DNA of 64,000 nucleotides from Apodemia mormo (taxonomy: Eukaryota > Arthropoda > Insecta > Lepidoptera > Riodinidae), in contig JAUPFN010000009.1 of NCBI GenBank assembly GCA_036924255.1, forward strand, positions 6,411,001 to 6,475,000, read 5' to 3'. Position 1 is the first letter of the stretch; every line of letters starts with the position of its first letter. Made by a program: the position numbers and the translations under genes. This document shows positions 53,601 to 61,877 of the stretch, piece by piece. The notes under the pieces are model-generated. The model did not search any database and was not told where the DNA came from. It saw only the letters and a list, made by a program, of their open reading frames with translations.

Positions 53601-53856
53601 GCCGCCCTAAACCACAGGGCACAGATTATAAATAGTAACCTAGACCTCGGTAAACACTGCCTACCCCGTAAAATATTTGGTGTAAAGTTAAATATATGTT
53701 TACAGGACTTACAGGATATTGACAAAAAGTGTGTGTATCGGTATGGCCGCACATCTTCGCTCCACAATAATTGATAGATCCATCGGTAGTCGATAAATAA
53801 ATGCAAATCAATAATATAGAAATTTTCATTATAATGCTAACAGTAAATTTTGACAT
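40238..53856 (-). CDS. CAP-superfamily (SCP/antigen 5/PR-1) secreted protein with long C-terminal tail, 11 exons
   Basis: Exons on the minus strand are 53713-53856, 51832-51981, 49345-49441, 46020-46149, 45155-45245, 43459-43621, 42662-43057, 42465-42593, 42217-42396, 41312-41391 and 40238-40516. They total 1839 nt, and every phase matches (0,0,1,2,0,1,1,1,1,0), giving 612 residues and a stop. In order the protein has a signal peptide, a short Cys-rich N-terminal segment, a CAP domain at about residues 55-250, then an acidic Asn/Glu/Ser-rich and later coiled-coil-like tail. It ends in a hydrophobic run (SSITLFIMIIFL). CAP1-like GDFAQMTW and CAP2 LVCNFAPRG are present. The His of the usual HN motif and the CAP1 His are replaced (RLNRRR and GDF). 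Secreted insect CAP proteins include venom-allergen-5-like proteins; nothing in the sequence shows a venom role. The tail is unusual for the family. Confidence 0.9.
41312..41391 (-). CDS. CAP gene exon 10 (tail)
   Basis: An 80-nt exon, phase 1 to 0, with acceptor AATTTTCAG and donor AAAA|GTAAGT. It encodes ETFQQLQDAINRMEQKLAF, a likely amphipathic or coiled-coil helix. Confidence 0.83.
42217..42396 (-). CDS. CAP gene exon 9 (tail)
   Basis: A 180-nt exon, phase 1 to 1, with acceptor ATTTTACAG and donor GATC|GTAAGT. It encodes Asn-rich and acidic sequence with a helical stretch, TNVLEKIVDEIVKNVSLNN. Confidence 0.83.
42465..42593 (-). CDS. CAP gene exon 8 (tail)
   Basis: A 129-nt exon, phase 1 to 1, with acceptor ATGTTGCAG and donor ATGG|GTGTGT. 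It encodes an acidic Asn/Glu/Ser-rich segment around VYDEYESFEISETNTEN. Confidence 0.8.
42662..43057 (-). CDS. CAP gene exon 7 (tail)
   Basis: A 396-nt exon, phase 1 to 1, with acceptor GATTTCAG and donor GAAA|GTAAGT. It encodes an acidic helical region, including MTLEEHLLLSAIMEIEKN, then a basic patch (NKKSRRKSINLLGRPKPYN). No known domain is recognised. Confidence 0.85.
43459..43621 (-). CDS. CAP gene exon 6 (CAP2 motif)
   Basis: A 163-nt exon, phase 0 to 1, with acceptor GTTTGAAG and donor TTTC|GTAAGT. It encodes ERLVCNFAPRGPNQFRALW (CAP2) followed by a Pro/Cys-rich end, CPTRSRPDPEIPGLCAF, which closes the CAP domain. The antisense strand is also open across this exon (54 codons). The strong GTAAGT and the matching phases assign it to the minus strand. 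Confidence 0.92.
43998..44255 (+). repeat. tRNA-derived SINE D
   Basis: CGCCTCAGTTGTCTAGTGGT (A box) and GGGTTCGATTCCC (B box at 44048-44060), then TTGCCTGGGATTCC, GGGACTAAGTATCTTCGGCT and CTCTTCAGGGATAC. It lies in CAP intron 5. Confidence 0.75.
44746..44941 (+). mobile_element. Helitron-like element
   Basis: It starts TCTATACTAATATTATAAAG and ends GTCGCGGGAAACAACTAGT, with a T-rich (TTTG)n stretch near the 5' end. The 5' TC and 3' CTAG-T fit Helitron termini. Confidence 0.65.
45155..45245 (-). CDS. CAP gene exon 5 (CAP1 motif)
   Basis: A 91-nt exon, phase 2 to 0, with acceptor CTTTCCAG and donor ATG|GTGAAT. It encodes FYGDFAQMTWSRTYMVGCG, the CAP1 region. The usual GHFTQ reads GDFAQ. Confidence 0.93.
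45254..45571 (+). mobile_element. Helitron-like family E, reference copy
   Basis: It starts TCTATACATATAATAAAATC after an A and ends GCTGGCAACAGCTAG before a T, so it sits between A and T as Helitrons do. The palindrome GTCCGCGCGGAC lies about 20-30 nt before the CTAG end, the expected 3' hairpin. Four other copies are in the window, all on the plus strand. Confidence 0.7.
46020..46149 (-). CDS. CAP gene exon 4
   Basis: A 130-nt exon, entering in phase 1 and leaving in phase 2. It encodes STSVGQCVASVVGE and ESMVDMWYMQSVYYLGNV, matching the GQN/W-Y segment of CAP domains. Confidence 0.92.
46295..46540 (-). repeat. Family A copy (inverted)
   Basis: CGAGCGATTGGCTATACGAG to GGTGTCTATAGGCGATGG, in the CAP intron 3. 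Confidence 0.7.
47279..48215 (+). repeat. Cluster of four family A copies, all direct
   Basis: A copy at 47279-47541 (ends at CTACCACCTAGTA), a fragment at 47580-47675, a full-length copy at 47688-48054 with both ends, and a 3'-shortened copy at 48055-48212. The repeat seems to insert into or beside itself. Confidence 0.8.
48635..49322 (+). repeat. Family A 3' fragment and one near-full copy
   Basis: 48635-48725 has only the end (GGCAGTTGGTCTATTCTTCA). 48967-49322 is near full length and its end lies about 20 bp from the donor of CAP exon 3. Confidence 0.75.
49345..49441 (-). CDS. CAP gene exon 3
   Basis: A 97-nt exon, phase 0 to 1, with acceptor TATGTAG and donor TTT|GTACGT. It encodes RWVEELAREAQRWADQC, the conserved W-x-x-x-L-A-x-x-A-x-x-W-A-x-x-C block of CAP domains. 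Family A and Lep1-like repeats lie directly on either side of it. Confidence 0.92.
49464..49945 (+). mobile_element. Lep1-like Helitron split by a tRNA-derived SINE
   Basis: The Helitron 5' part is 49464-49542 (ACTAATATTATAAATGCGAA to GATTTGGATGAAATT). It is interrupted by a minus-strand SINE (about 49543-49819) and resumes at about 49831 (GATATAGTTTGATACCC) to about 49945. It lies just beyond CAP exon 3. Confidence 0.75.
49543..49819 (-). repeat. tRNA-derived SINE B, full length
   Basis: Minus strand GCCCCGTTGGTCGAGTGGTT (A box), GGGTTCGATCCCCGACGG (B box), a body with GGTGTTTATTAAATG, and an (ATT)n tail. It is inserted in a Lep1-like Helitron. Confidence 0.8.
50522..50660. repeat. (TA)n microsatellite, two tracts
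   Basis: About 70 bp of pure TA, a spacer with AATAATAATTTAATAAAT, then about 35 bp of TA. In CAP intron 2. Confidence 0.95.
51050..51310 (-). repeat. SINE D (inverted)
   Basis: Minus strand GGGTGTGATTCCCGGGTAAA (B-box region), TGCCTGGGATTGGATAAGTG, GCCACCTATCACATTGTGG and CATACGGGCGTGAAGATAC. Confidence 0.65.
51360..51485 (+). repeat. Family A middle fragment
   Basis: CTTTAAACCGGAATACGAAA to ATAACAGAACTCTGCCACC. Confidence 0.6.
51832..51981 (-). CDS. CAP gene exon 2
   Basis: A 50-codon exon, phase 0 at both ends, with acceptor CGGAACAG and donor CTG|GTTAAA. It encodes PLSGVEKVRVLARLNRRR and LRGLPSAGDMLKL, the first helix of the CAP domain. The usual HN..R reads LNRRR here. Confidence 0.9.
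52370..52990 (-). mobile_element. Jockey-like LINE relic, RT C-terminus
   Basis: Broken minus-strand frames encode GSAKYQLETLEAIERRAKRL, SLSVFYRIHFGEYAAELHDL, IPPSPCFYRSSRR and CVLRWVQPGDLQEK. These match the C-terminal region of jockey-like elements common in Lepidoptera. There are frameshifts and at least one internal stop. It lies in the first intron of the CAP gene. Confidence 0.75.
53061..53275 (+). repeat. tRNA-derived SINE C
   Basis: GCCTCATGGTCTAGGAG (A-box region) and CCAGGTTCGATCCCCGG (B box at 53113-53126), then CGAGGTTTTTCTCGAAA and GCCTCGGATGAGCCGTAAAG. Confidence 0.75.
53713..53856 (-). CDS. CAP gene exon 1 (signal peptide)
   Basis: ATG at 53854-53856 opens the frame, with a second in-frame ATG at 53827-53829 just before the hydrophobic core MKISILLICIYLS. 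The mature start is near the Cys-containing stretch YCGAKMCGHTDTHTFCQYP, typical of the N-terminus of insect CAP proteins. The donor is CCT|GTAAGT, phase 0. Confidence 0.9.
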
Positions 53857-54049
53857 ATGACAATTTCATAATGAGAAACTCTTTGATGAGAAAACATACA
53901 GAAGGCAACGCCATCGAAGTGAAATTCCTAAAGTTATATTCTAAATTCCTAAATGAACATAATTGCAGCCTGCCAATATACCTTTATTTTGTAATATAGA
54001 TATTCACCTCTATTCACCTTAAAATTAAAAAAATATATTCATGTCATTG

Positions 54050-54680
54050 TAAAACTCTTGAAGTTGTAAAACATCGGTGGGCGGAGGCAGTGGAGAATAA
54101 CGGAGAGGCATTGGCAGTTAATTTGGACATAGCGAAGGCCTTCAATCGGGTATGACATAAGGTACTTCTCTACAAACTCCCATCCAATGGGCTTCCTGGT
54201 AAATTGTACAATTAGATCACCAGTTTTCTGACGGATCGGAGTACCAAGGTGGTTTTTGATGGCGCATGCTCTGACCTTAAACTCGTCAATGCTGGTGTTC
54301 CTCAAGGCTGTGTGCTATCGCCTACGCTATTTCTTCTGCACATTAATGACATGTTGCGATCAAGCAACATTCAGTGTTATGCGGATGACAGTACAGGCGA
54401 TGCTTTATATTCTGATCGCAGCGGCATTTCTCAGCAACACGGCAACGAGTGCCAAAACAAACTTGTGTTAGAAATTGAAGAACAAGTTTCCGTAGCTTGA
54501 GAGTGGGGTCGATTAATTTGGGTCAGTTTAACCCCAATAAGACATTAGTTTGCGCGTTTACCGCTAAAAAATTACTTTTCGTCGTATCTACTCGTTTTGA
54601 AAATCCGTCCCTATGCGGTAATCGCTTACCTACCATCAGGTGAGCCTCCTGTCCGTTTGCCCCCTCTTCTATAAAAAAAA
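54050..54680 (+). mobile_element. Jockey-like LINE relic, RT core and 3' end
   Basis: Plus-strand frames encode LAVNLDIAKAFNRV (motif A), LVNAGVPQGCVLSPTLFLLH (motif B) and QCYADDSTGDALYSD (YADD). There are in-frame stops before motif B. The sequence then jumps to the 3' terminal piece CTACCATCAGGTGAGCCTCC and poly(A) at 54671-54678, so it is internally deleted. It is the same family as 52.4-53.0 kb. Confidence 0.8.
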
Positions 54681-54739
54681 GTAGTTAATAATTTCATTAC
54701 AAAATGAGTCTAAATAAAATATTTTATTTCATACATTGA

Positions 54740-55073
54740 TGATACATGGATTTAAAAATCCAAGATGCACAATTAGTGCCCCAAAAACGTCCTCTAAAAA
54801 TAAGCTCACCATCAAAGAGTATAAATACTACGAAAGACTCACCATTTAAAATTGTACGCTCATTTCAAAATGAATTGCGTCAGTTGCGACACTGTCGATT
54901 TTATTATTTTTTGTACATTACTTTGTAAAAACAACTATAATTCTTGCGCTTAAGGTTGGATATGCAAAAACATATGTTTTGCTATATTCATAACTAGTTT
55001 TGGGAAATTAACGACAGTATTGAGCGTCGTCAGTTTTGTTTGGAACTGTGCATCTTGGGTTTTTACATGTATC
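54740..55073. mobile_element. MITE of about 334 bp with imperfect inverted ends
   Basis: TGATACATG and CCAAGATGCACA near 54740-54772 recur inverted at about 55043-55074. The interior is AT-rich and non-coding. Confidence 0.6.
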
Positions 55074-55079
55074 AATAAC

Positions 55080-55358
<279 letters not shown>

Positions 55359-55506
55359 CATAGCTATAACTGTGAAATTTGGGTGTGCACTAACAAAAAT
55401 CTCCGGTATGAAAAAAACTGTTCTTACCGGTTTTGCCAATCTCTGGTTTTTCTTCGGTGAATTCGTCACCGGAACAAAACACTAATCCATACATCCAAAC
55501 TTCCGC

Positions 55507-55540
55507 CTTTTTTATATTAATATAGATTAATATAAAAAAG
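55507..55540. repeat. Perfect palindrome, 15-bp arms, 4-nt loop
   Basis: CTTTTTTATATTAAT pairs with ATTAATATAAAAAAG, loop ATAG. Confidence 0.9.
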
Positions 55541-56045
55541 TTGTAAGTCAATTAGATCTTTGAAGAATTTAAGTAATTTATTTTATTATTCTCTTTTAGG
55601 AAAAATCTTTTTCATTATTACAATTTAAACGATACTGCAATGCCAAGTACAAGTTAGTACACAAGTCACAACACAGTATGCTATGGATTCAGTAAGTGAA
55701 ATGCTAGTTATTAGAGAGTATTTCTATATCAGTTGATTATGATGATTCATCTTTGAATGAAAATCAGTACATTTTTCTATCAGCTAAAGTTATTATCGAA
55801 GATTGGACAAAGTGGTCGAAGGATACGCCATTAAATCCCATTAGGTATATTATGGTATACAAGGCAAAATAAAACTAATGACATTCTTTTAAAAAAGTTG
55901 ATTCAATATATCAATAACAGAGTTTTAAATCAATTAAGACAAATTTGATATGAAATGACGTCTGACATAACCACATTTTTTTATTATTTTTTTATTTTAC
56001 CACGACAATTAATCAAATTTACGATAATCTATAATATTATGTATA

Positions 56046-56279
56046 TTTATTTATTTATAATATTATAAATGCGAAAGTTTGGATGTTTGGATGGATGGAT
56101 GGATGTTTGTTATTCGATCACGCAAAAACTACTGAACGAATTTTAATGAAATTTGGCACCAGGTAGATGATGACCTGGACTAGCACATAGGCTACTTTTT
56201 ATCCCGGAAATATTAAATGATTCCGCGGGATTCGCCAAAAACTTTTATGATGCTGCAGGCTGCACGCGGCAACTAGTTG
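56046..56279 (+). mobile_element. Helitron-like element
   Basis: It starts ATTATAAATGCGAAAG, then (GGAT)n, AAATTTGGCACCAGGTAGAT and ATCCCGGAAATATT, and ends GCACGCGGCAACTAGT. Confidence 0.65.
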
Positions 56280-56544
56280 TAATATAATAATGATACAAAT
56301 AATAAACATTCTTAGGCAAAATCTCATAGTGTCTCGTATTCTAGTAAATACATCGAAATAAATTATCGACCGTAGGTACCTTCACTAGCAAAATTATATC
56401 GTGAGATATCTGTGACAACCTAGGTAAATTCGACACTCACAATATATATGCGTCTTTTTCTAACTCATTACCGGGGTCTTATGAATGAACAATAAAAATT
56501 GACACATTTTGTTCCTATTTTACTCTTCCTTTCTGCAGTACAGT

Positions 56545-56628
56545 CCATAAAATGCTTATTTACGTCGATCTTATCCGATGGAACTATAATTCCATCGGAT
56601 AAAATCGACGTAAATAAGCATTTTATGG
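56545..56628. repeat. Near-perfect palindrome, 39-bp arms, 6-nt loop
   Basis: CCATAAAATGCTTATTTACG (from 56545) is mirrored by the stretch ending at 56628. There is one mismatch in 39 bp (GATCTTATC versus GATAAAATC), loop CTATAA. Confidence 0.95.
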
Positions 56629-57044
56629 TTTATAGACAGTGGTCACAGGAACAATTTTTTTTTATTAATAACAAGCTGATTTTTTTTAATTTTTTTCGTT
56701 TTGACGAGACTTTTCTATCTTCGAAAAATCTCGAATTGAGTAACTTACTGATTTCTGTGGGTTACCTAACTAAAAAAGTTAGGGGGCTTCAAACATTTTA
56801 ATTCGGTGAAAGCAAAATATTGACTAATAACAATTATATATTTTTTTACTTTAATCGCTTGATTTTATGAAAAACACGGAAAAAACTTTGTCCTGCACAA
56901 AATGTTTCTGGGACTACAGTCAATTACAACTTAGATTGCAATAGAGAAACACCATATAATTTCATTACATATTTATTACACATAAAAATAAAATAAAAAA
57001 ATAAAAGCTATAAAATATTTTTTTTTTATACATTAGACATTTAG

Positions 57045-57105
57045 CATGTCGTCCATATAGCGGACGTTCTCGCAGACGAAGCTGCGCGGTTTAGCTAGTA
57101 CATAA
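57045..57105 (+). mobile_element. Helitron-like 3' end fragment
   Basis: Only the end GACGAAGCTGCGCGGTTTAG and CTAGTA is present. Confidence 0.4.
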
Positions 57106-57224
57106 ATAAATACACTTTATTTAGCCGTTTCAGAGATAGATACGCAATTTACGTATCTACCTCCCATTCAAGAACAGATAGGTCAGTTCAAGAGCTGTCC
57201 CTGCCATCACCACAATGGTTCAAT

Positions 57225-57425
57225 CAAGGATTTAAAAGGTTATAATTTCGATATGTTTCGTGATTGGTTAATTCGTAGTGAATTAACGTTATGGTATGCA
57301 TGAAGTACATAGCTTCATAATATCACATATATTATGACGTTGTTTTCTAGCGCTAGTTGGCGAACCAATCACGAAACAGCATGAAACGCGCAAAAATATC
57401 AACGTTATAACGTTTTAAATCCTTG
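57225..57425. mobile_element. hAT-type MITE, 201 bp, with perfect 8-bp target duplication
   Basis: The termini CAAGGATTTAAAA and TTTTAAATCCTTG are inverted repeats. The 8-mer GGTTCAAT directly flanks the element at 57217-57224 and 57426-57433. Eight-bp duplications mark hAT transposition. The inner arms also pair (TTTCGTGATTGGTT against AACCAATCACGAAA). Confidence 0.85.
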
Positions 57426-58039
57426 GGTTCAATACAAAATGGCTTAAATATACAAGTACCACAGATCACATGAATTCTAATGGACACGGCATTGGGAAGG
57501 AAACGTGTCGTCGTGCATATGAGCAAACGTTACTATTACTGTCAAAAATGTCGTACGTTTGTAGGTTATACTAACAAAAAGCAGAGCTTTGTAAAGGCTC
57601 GCAAAGTTATACTATCTAGTAATATTGTTATAAAAGTATTTTTATGAGAATAACATCTTTTAATGTATGGACTTTATTTATAATTATCTTACCTAAAAAA
57701 GTCAGCGTATTTTCACCTAAACATTACATTCACATCAAAGGCCTGCGTCGTCAGGCTTTGGACTAGGAATATTTGGTTTTTGTTTGTTGGTATTTTCAAG
57801 GAAAAATAGGTATGTATTAAAAATGAAGGTTGATCTTATAAAAAACACATTTTTGACATTTTACTGAAATAATTGTTTTTTTTTCTAAAATCAGGAAGTT
57901 CCTGGTTTTACGTCGATTTACGAAATCAAAATCAAAAAATGTTTTATTTAAATAAACCTTCAAAATTTTTGGACTACGCAGACACGAAGAATTGACGGTA
58001 GACACTCAGCGAATACATTTTTCGAATTTTTCTCTCAGA

Positions 58040-58200
58040 GAAACTGATAAAACAACTTTGCCCGGGATTGAAAAAGTGCCCTACTGGCGATAGGCTGGCC
58101 ACCTATCACATTGTGGGACTTAAGTATCTTCAGGTAACCGTGGATGCACACGTTGTACTCCTGCCTACCTCTTCGGGGATACGGGCGTAAATATACCTTT
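58040..58200 (+). repeat. SINE D body fragment
   Basis: TTTGCCCGGGATTGAAAAAG, then GCCACCTATCACATTGTGGG and CTCTTCGGGGATACGGGCG. Confidence 0.6.
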
Positions 58201-58802
58201 TTTTAGCTTTTTACCCTCGCCCTCGGGCTAAGATTGGGAATTGATCTCAATACAATATAAATCAATTAATACATCTGTACTGTTTCTCAATAAGCATATT
58301 GTGAAACTCTCGGACGCTCTATTTACTCTGTTCCCAGCAAACATCCCTGCTCTAGACCTAAATTCTCCTTGTGCCTCCCAAAATATCACTTCGAACTCGT
58401 TATTGAAACGAATTGTACCTACCATTATCCCAGTTCCCTTGCGGGATAGACAGGTAAAAAGTCGGATGTTAATAGATGTTCCGGTTTACCGCAATTCATT
58501 GGTTTGTTGGTTGGCGAGATGAGTAATCTCATATACATCACGATGGGTGTAAGAGACAGTCTGCCGATAATAGAAACCAAAGTATTAAACCACGATTCTG
58601 AGATGAAAACCGTTGAATTGTGTCTGTTTAATATGGACTTTGAAAAACTGTTTAATATGGACTTTTAATCCAGATTTAAAAAAAAATAGTATACGTACCA
58701 CGAAAGGAAAGTATGATTTAGCAACCCGTGTTCTTATCACCCTCGCATTCGGCTTGGGATAAAATCACTAAGGTTAATGTTATACTTTCTTCCCTAGATG
58801 CA

Positions 58803-59078
58803 TAATAATAATAATAAATAATAAGAATACTTACGTGACAAATTATACTTACTGATCTAACCTCAAAGTAAGTAAATTATTTGCTTGTGTTATGGGTGTT
58901 AGTCAACGATACTAATACCTAGAAATACATATATGAATACTTTTACATACATTAAACACCTAAACCCGCAAATACAAACATTTATGCTCATCACACAAAT
59001 GCTTGTCCCCGTCGGGATCGAGCCCGAGCCCCGTTGATTGCGTAGTCAGGGTCGCTAACCACTCGACCAACGGGACAG
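58803..59078 (-). repeat. tRNA-derived SINE B, full length
   Basis: The same layout as 49543-49819 with a (TTA)n tail. The B box reads GGGCTCGATCCCGAC. Confidence 0.8.
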
Positions 59079-59159
59079 GCGCATAATATACTATTTTTAG
59101 AGCTAGAGAGGTATACCTACTTTCTATTTGGCGCCATACAAGTACCTAGGTTTACTACA

Positions 59160-59470
59160 TTATATTTATAAAATCGTAGGAAAGTCAAAACTGTACATTG
59201 AATATTTTTTTTAAAAAATACTTGGGGCGTGATCTACAATAAATATCAAAGCCAAAAATATAGTTTTTATATTTTTTGTCTGTTTGTGTGTATGTATGTC
59301 CGGGGTAAACTCAAAAAGTACTGCATGGATTTACTTAAAATTTTGCATGAATATTACTAACAGGTCGGGTCAACATATAAGCTACATATTATCACGCTGT
59401 CACCTACAGGGGAGGAGCAGTGCGGAGTAAACGAAGTCCGCGGGGACGAAGTCGCAGGCAACAGCTAGTA
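59160..59470 (+). mobile_element. Helitron-like family E copy
   Basis: The start is degenerate (TATATTTATAAAATCGTAGG). It has AGTACTGCATGGATTTACTT and ends AGGCAACAGCTAGT. Confidence 0.68.
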
Positions 59471-59946
59471 ATTATATAACTTTTTTATATTAATTATAGT
59501 AATTAGTAAAACCTAAACTTTGTACTTGTTTTTACGAAAACTTCGCAGACTGAGGAGTATGAAATTTGTTGCAATTAACATATGTTGGAATTTTTTTCGA
59601 TTACCTTAACTGTCTCATAGGTTTAGTAAACCAGATCATCTCTATTTATGAGGTTTAAAGTTTGATTTCCGTAACTAACAAGTTTTTTTTATTTTTCCTT
59701 TTAAGAAAAAGCACAGTCGTGTCCGGGAGTCCGACGATGGTGGGGATTACTCCCGTATCTCCAAAAACATCTAAAGCTGTAAGGTCCTGGCTATCGCAAA
59801 TATAATGGGCGATAATAATACACCAGTTATAAGTACACGTAGTGATATTATCGCCTGGCGCCTGCTGATAAACTAGTAACACGTCGCAAAATAGCGTCTT
59901 CGAATATTCAATTCATTCAACCAATTCCGCAAGAGAAGCGGCTTGA

Positions 59947-60175
59947 TGGTATCTATACATATAATAAAATAGTAGGAAAGTCAAAATTGTACATTGAATA
60001 TTTTTTAAAAGAATACTTGGGGCGTGATCTACAATCGATATCGAAGCCAAAAGTATAGTTTTTAGAATTTTTGTCTGTATGTATGTCCGGGGTAAACTGA
60101 AAAAGTACTGCATGGATTTACTTCAAATTTTGTATGAATGTTACTAATAGGTCGGGGTCAACATATAAGCTACGT
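59947..60175 (+). mobile_element. Helitron-like family E copy, 3' truncated
   Basis: It starts TCTATACATATAATAAAATA after an A and runs to GTCAACATATAAGCTACGTA, then stops. The 3' third is missing. Confidence 0.65.
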
Positions 60176-60409
60176 AGTTATTGAATAACAAACAACCATC
60201 CAAAGAAATCGCTTCGCTCGCCCTGATTATATTGTGAAAAATAGAAATGAACCATGCTGTACTGTTTTATCGTACCGGATGAGTTGACAAGGTTTAAAAA
60301 TATCCTTGAAGTTATTATATTTCATCGATAAGTATTTCTGTTTATAAATGCAAGCTACACTGACAAACTAAGAAATAGTCTTGAAAGGCGTATACATTTA
60401 ATCCGTAAA

Positions 60410-60660
60410 TATACTAGCTGACCTGGAAAACGTTGTGTTGCCATACAAATTACTTGTATTGAATATTTTGTGGAGTACTTGAGAGGGCCACCCCCTATAT
60501 TGAATATCTCAAGTACCCCACAAAATATTAGATAGAAACTATGGACCAATGAAAAGATAGACCAAACAGTAGATATCTCCAAATTTCATTGAAATCGGTT
60601 TCGTAGTTTCGGAGTCTATTGCGGACAAACAACGTGACACGTAATTTATACATATTAATA
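60410..60660 (-). mobile_element. Helitron-like element, inverted
   Basis: The plus strand starts TACTAGCTGACCTGGAAAAC and ends with CATTGAAATCGGTTTCGTAG and TTTATACATATTAATA. It contains the 22-23-bp-arm palindrome at 60462-60529. Confidence 0.55.
60462..60530. repeat. Inverted repeat, about 23-bp arms, one mismatch
   Basis: AATATTTTGTGGAGTACTTG at 60462 pairs with CAAGTACCCCACAAAATATT. The spacer includes GGGCCACCCCC. Confidence 0.9.
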
Positions 60661-60761
60661 ATAAAAAATCAGTGGAAATTAATCCCTTTTATGCTTAATA
60701 GTTGTAGACTAAGAAACTACTCTAATTAAAAATGAACATTGAGTCTGTATTATGGAGGAGG

Positions 60762-61256
60762 GTGTTGATATACGCAACACAGTTATATACTGCGTGTCAT
60801 CCACACTCATATTTGTTGTCGCCCCTGGCTCTGACAGCGCCATCTATACGTTACTAATGGAATTAAACGTGAAATGTCAGTTAAAACATTATGAATTATG
60901 ACATTGTGTGTTTAGCGTTTAAAATACGTTTTATAGAGGGCGCTGGCGTAGCACTACCGACCAATAGAAACGTTACCGTAATATCTTGATAAAAATTAAT
61001 AATCTACCTACTATTCGTGCGGTCTATATAAGGTCGGTGTTGCTATATCAGCCCGCTTTTGCTTCTTAGACTTCAAACTATAAACTTCAGTATTCTGAGT
61101 GTGTATTTGTGTGTAAGATAAACGTTGATATTGTAGATTATATATAATTGAAATCTTGGTGCTGGATATTTTATTGAACTATAACATATTGATCATGTAT
61201 ACTTGATCTAATTCCAAATAAAATTATTTGTATTAAGATTTCGTACTCGTTTTCAG
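60762..61256 (+). mobile_element. Possible solo LTR
   Basis: TGTTGATATACGCAACACAG at the 5' edge is a typical LTR-like start. It has a TATA-like TCTATATAAGG at 61022-61032, a GC-rich leader after it, AATAAA near 61218 and a CA-type end near 61255. No second LTR, primer-binding site or target duplication was found. Confidence 0.4.
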
Positions 61257-61308
61257 TGTTCCGTACTCAAAGAGTGACAAACGGAACCCTATTAATATGC
61301 CACCGCCT

Positions 61309-61346
61309 GCAATGACGTGTATAATATTACCAATACACGTCATTGC
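61309..61346. repeat. Perfect inverted repeat, 13-bp arms
   Basis: GCAATGACGTGTA and TACACGTCATTGC, loop of 12 nt. Confidence 0.9.
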
Positions 61347-61510
61347 ACCGCTGTCTGTGTGTGTGTTTCCATGTCTCATTGTCTGATAGTTTGTCTGAAA
61401 CAGGACTACTACTAGGACTGTAACTAGCTGGTTGAGTTCTAAATTGTCTCGTCCTACCGATTCCTACTGCAACACCTATCCTATACTATAAAAAAAATAT
61501 CACTTCTTCG

Positions 61511-61877
61511 TATTTTTTTATATCGTAAGATAGCAAACAAGCAGATGGGTCTCCTGATGGAAAGAGTCAACCATCGCCTATAGACACCAAAGATGTTAAT
61601 GGTGCGTTACTATCTTGAGGCGAGGTCTAATGCCACATGCATAAGTTTACCGGCTACCTTACCCTCCAAACCGGAACACGACAGCGACAAGCACTGACGC
61701 TATTGCGGCAGGAATAGGTAAGGCGGTGGTACCAGACCCGGGCGAGACAATGCAGAACTCTACCACCTAGTAGCCACGATGTTAGTGACTCGTATAGCCA
61801 ATCGGTCACCTTTTACGACCTGCCTGGCAGAACGGCAGTTGGCCTATTCTTCAAAAGAGGTCGGGACCAACACGGCG
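61511..61877 (+). repeat. Family A, full-length copy
   Basis: TTTTTTATATCGTAAGATAG to GGTCGGGACCAACACGGCG, nearly identical to the 47688-48054 copy. Confidence 0.8.

Noticed and set aside
54039..54305. Minus-strand ORF of 88 residues
   Set aside because: Antisense shadow of the jockey-like RT fragment on the plus strand.
58228..58522. Overlapping ORFs on both strands (about 93 and 65 residues)
   Set aside because: They look like a dispersed repeat (TTGCGGGATAGACAGGT), but no second copy lies in this window and no protein family is recognised.
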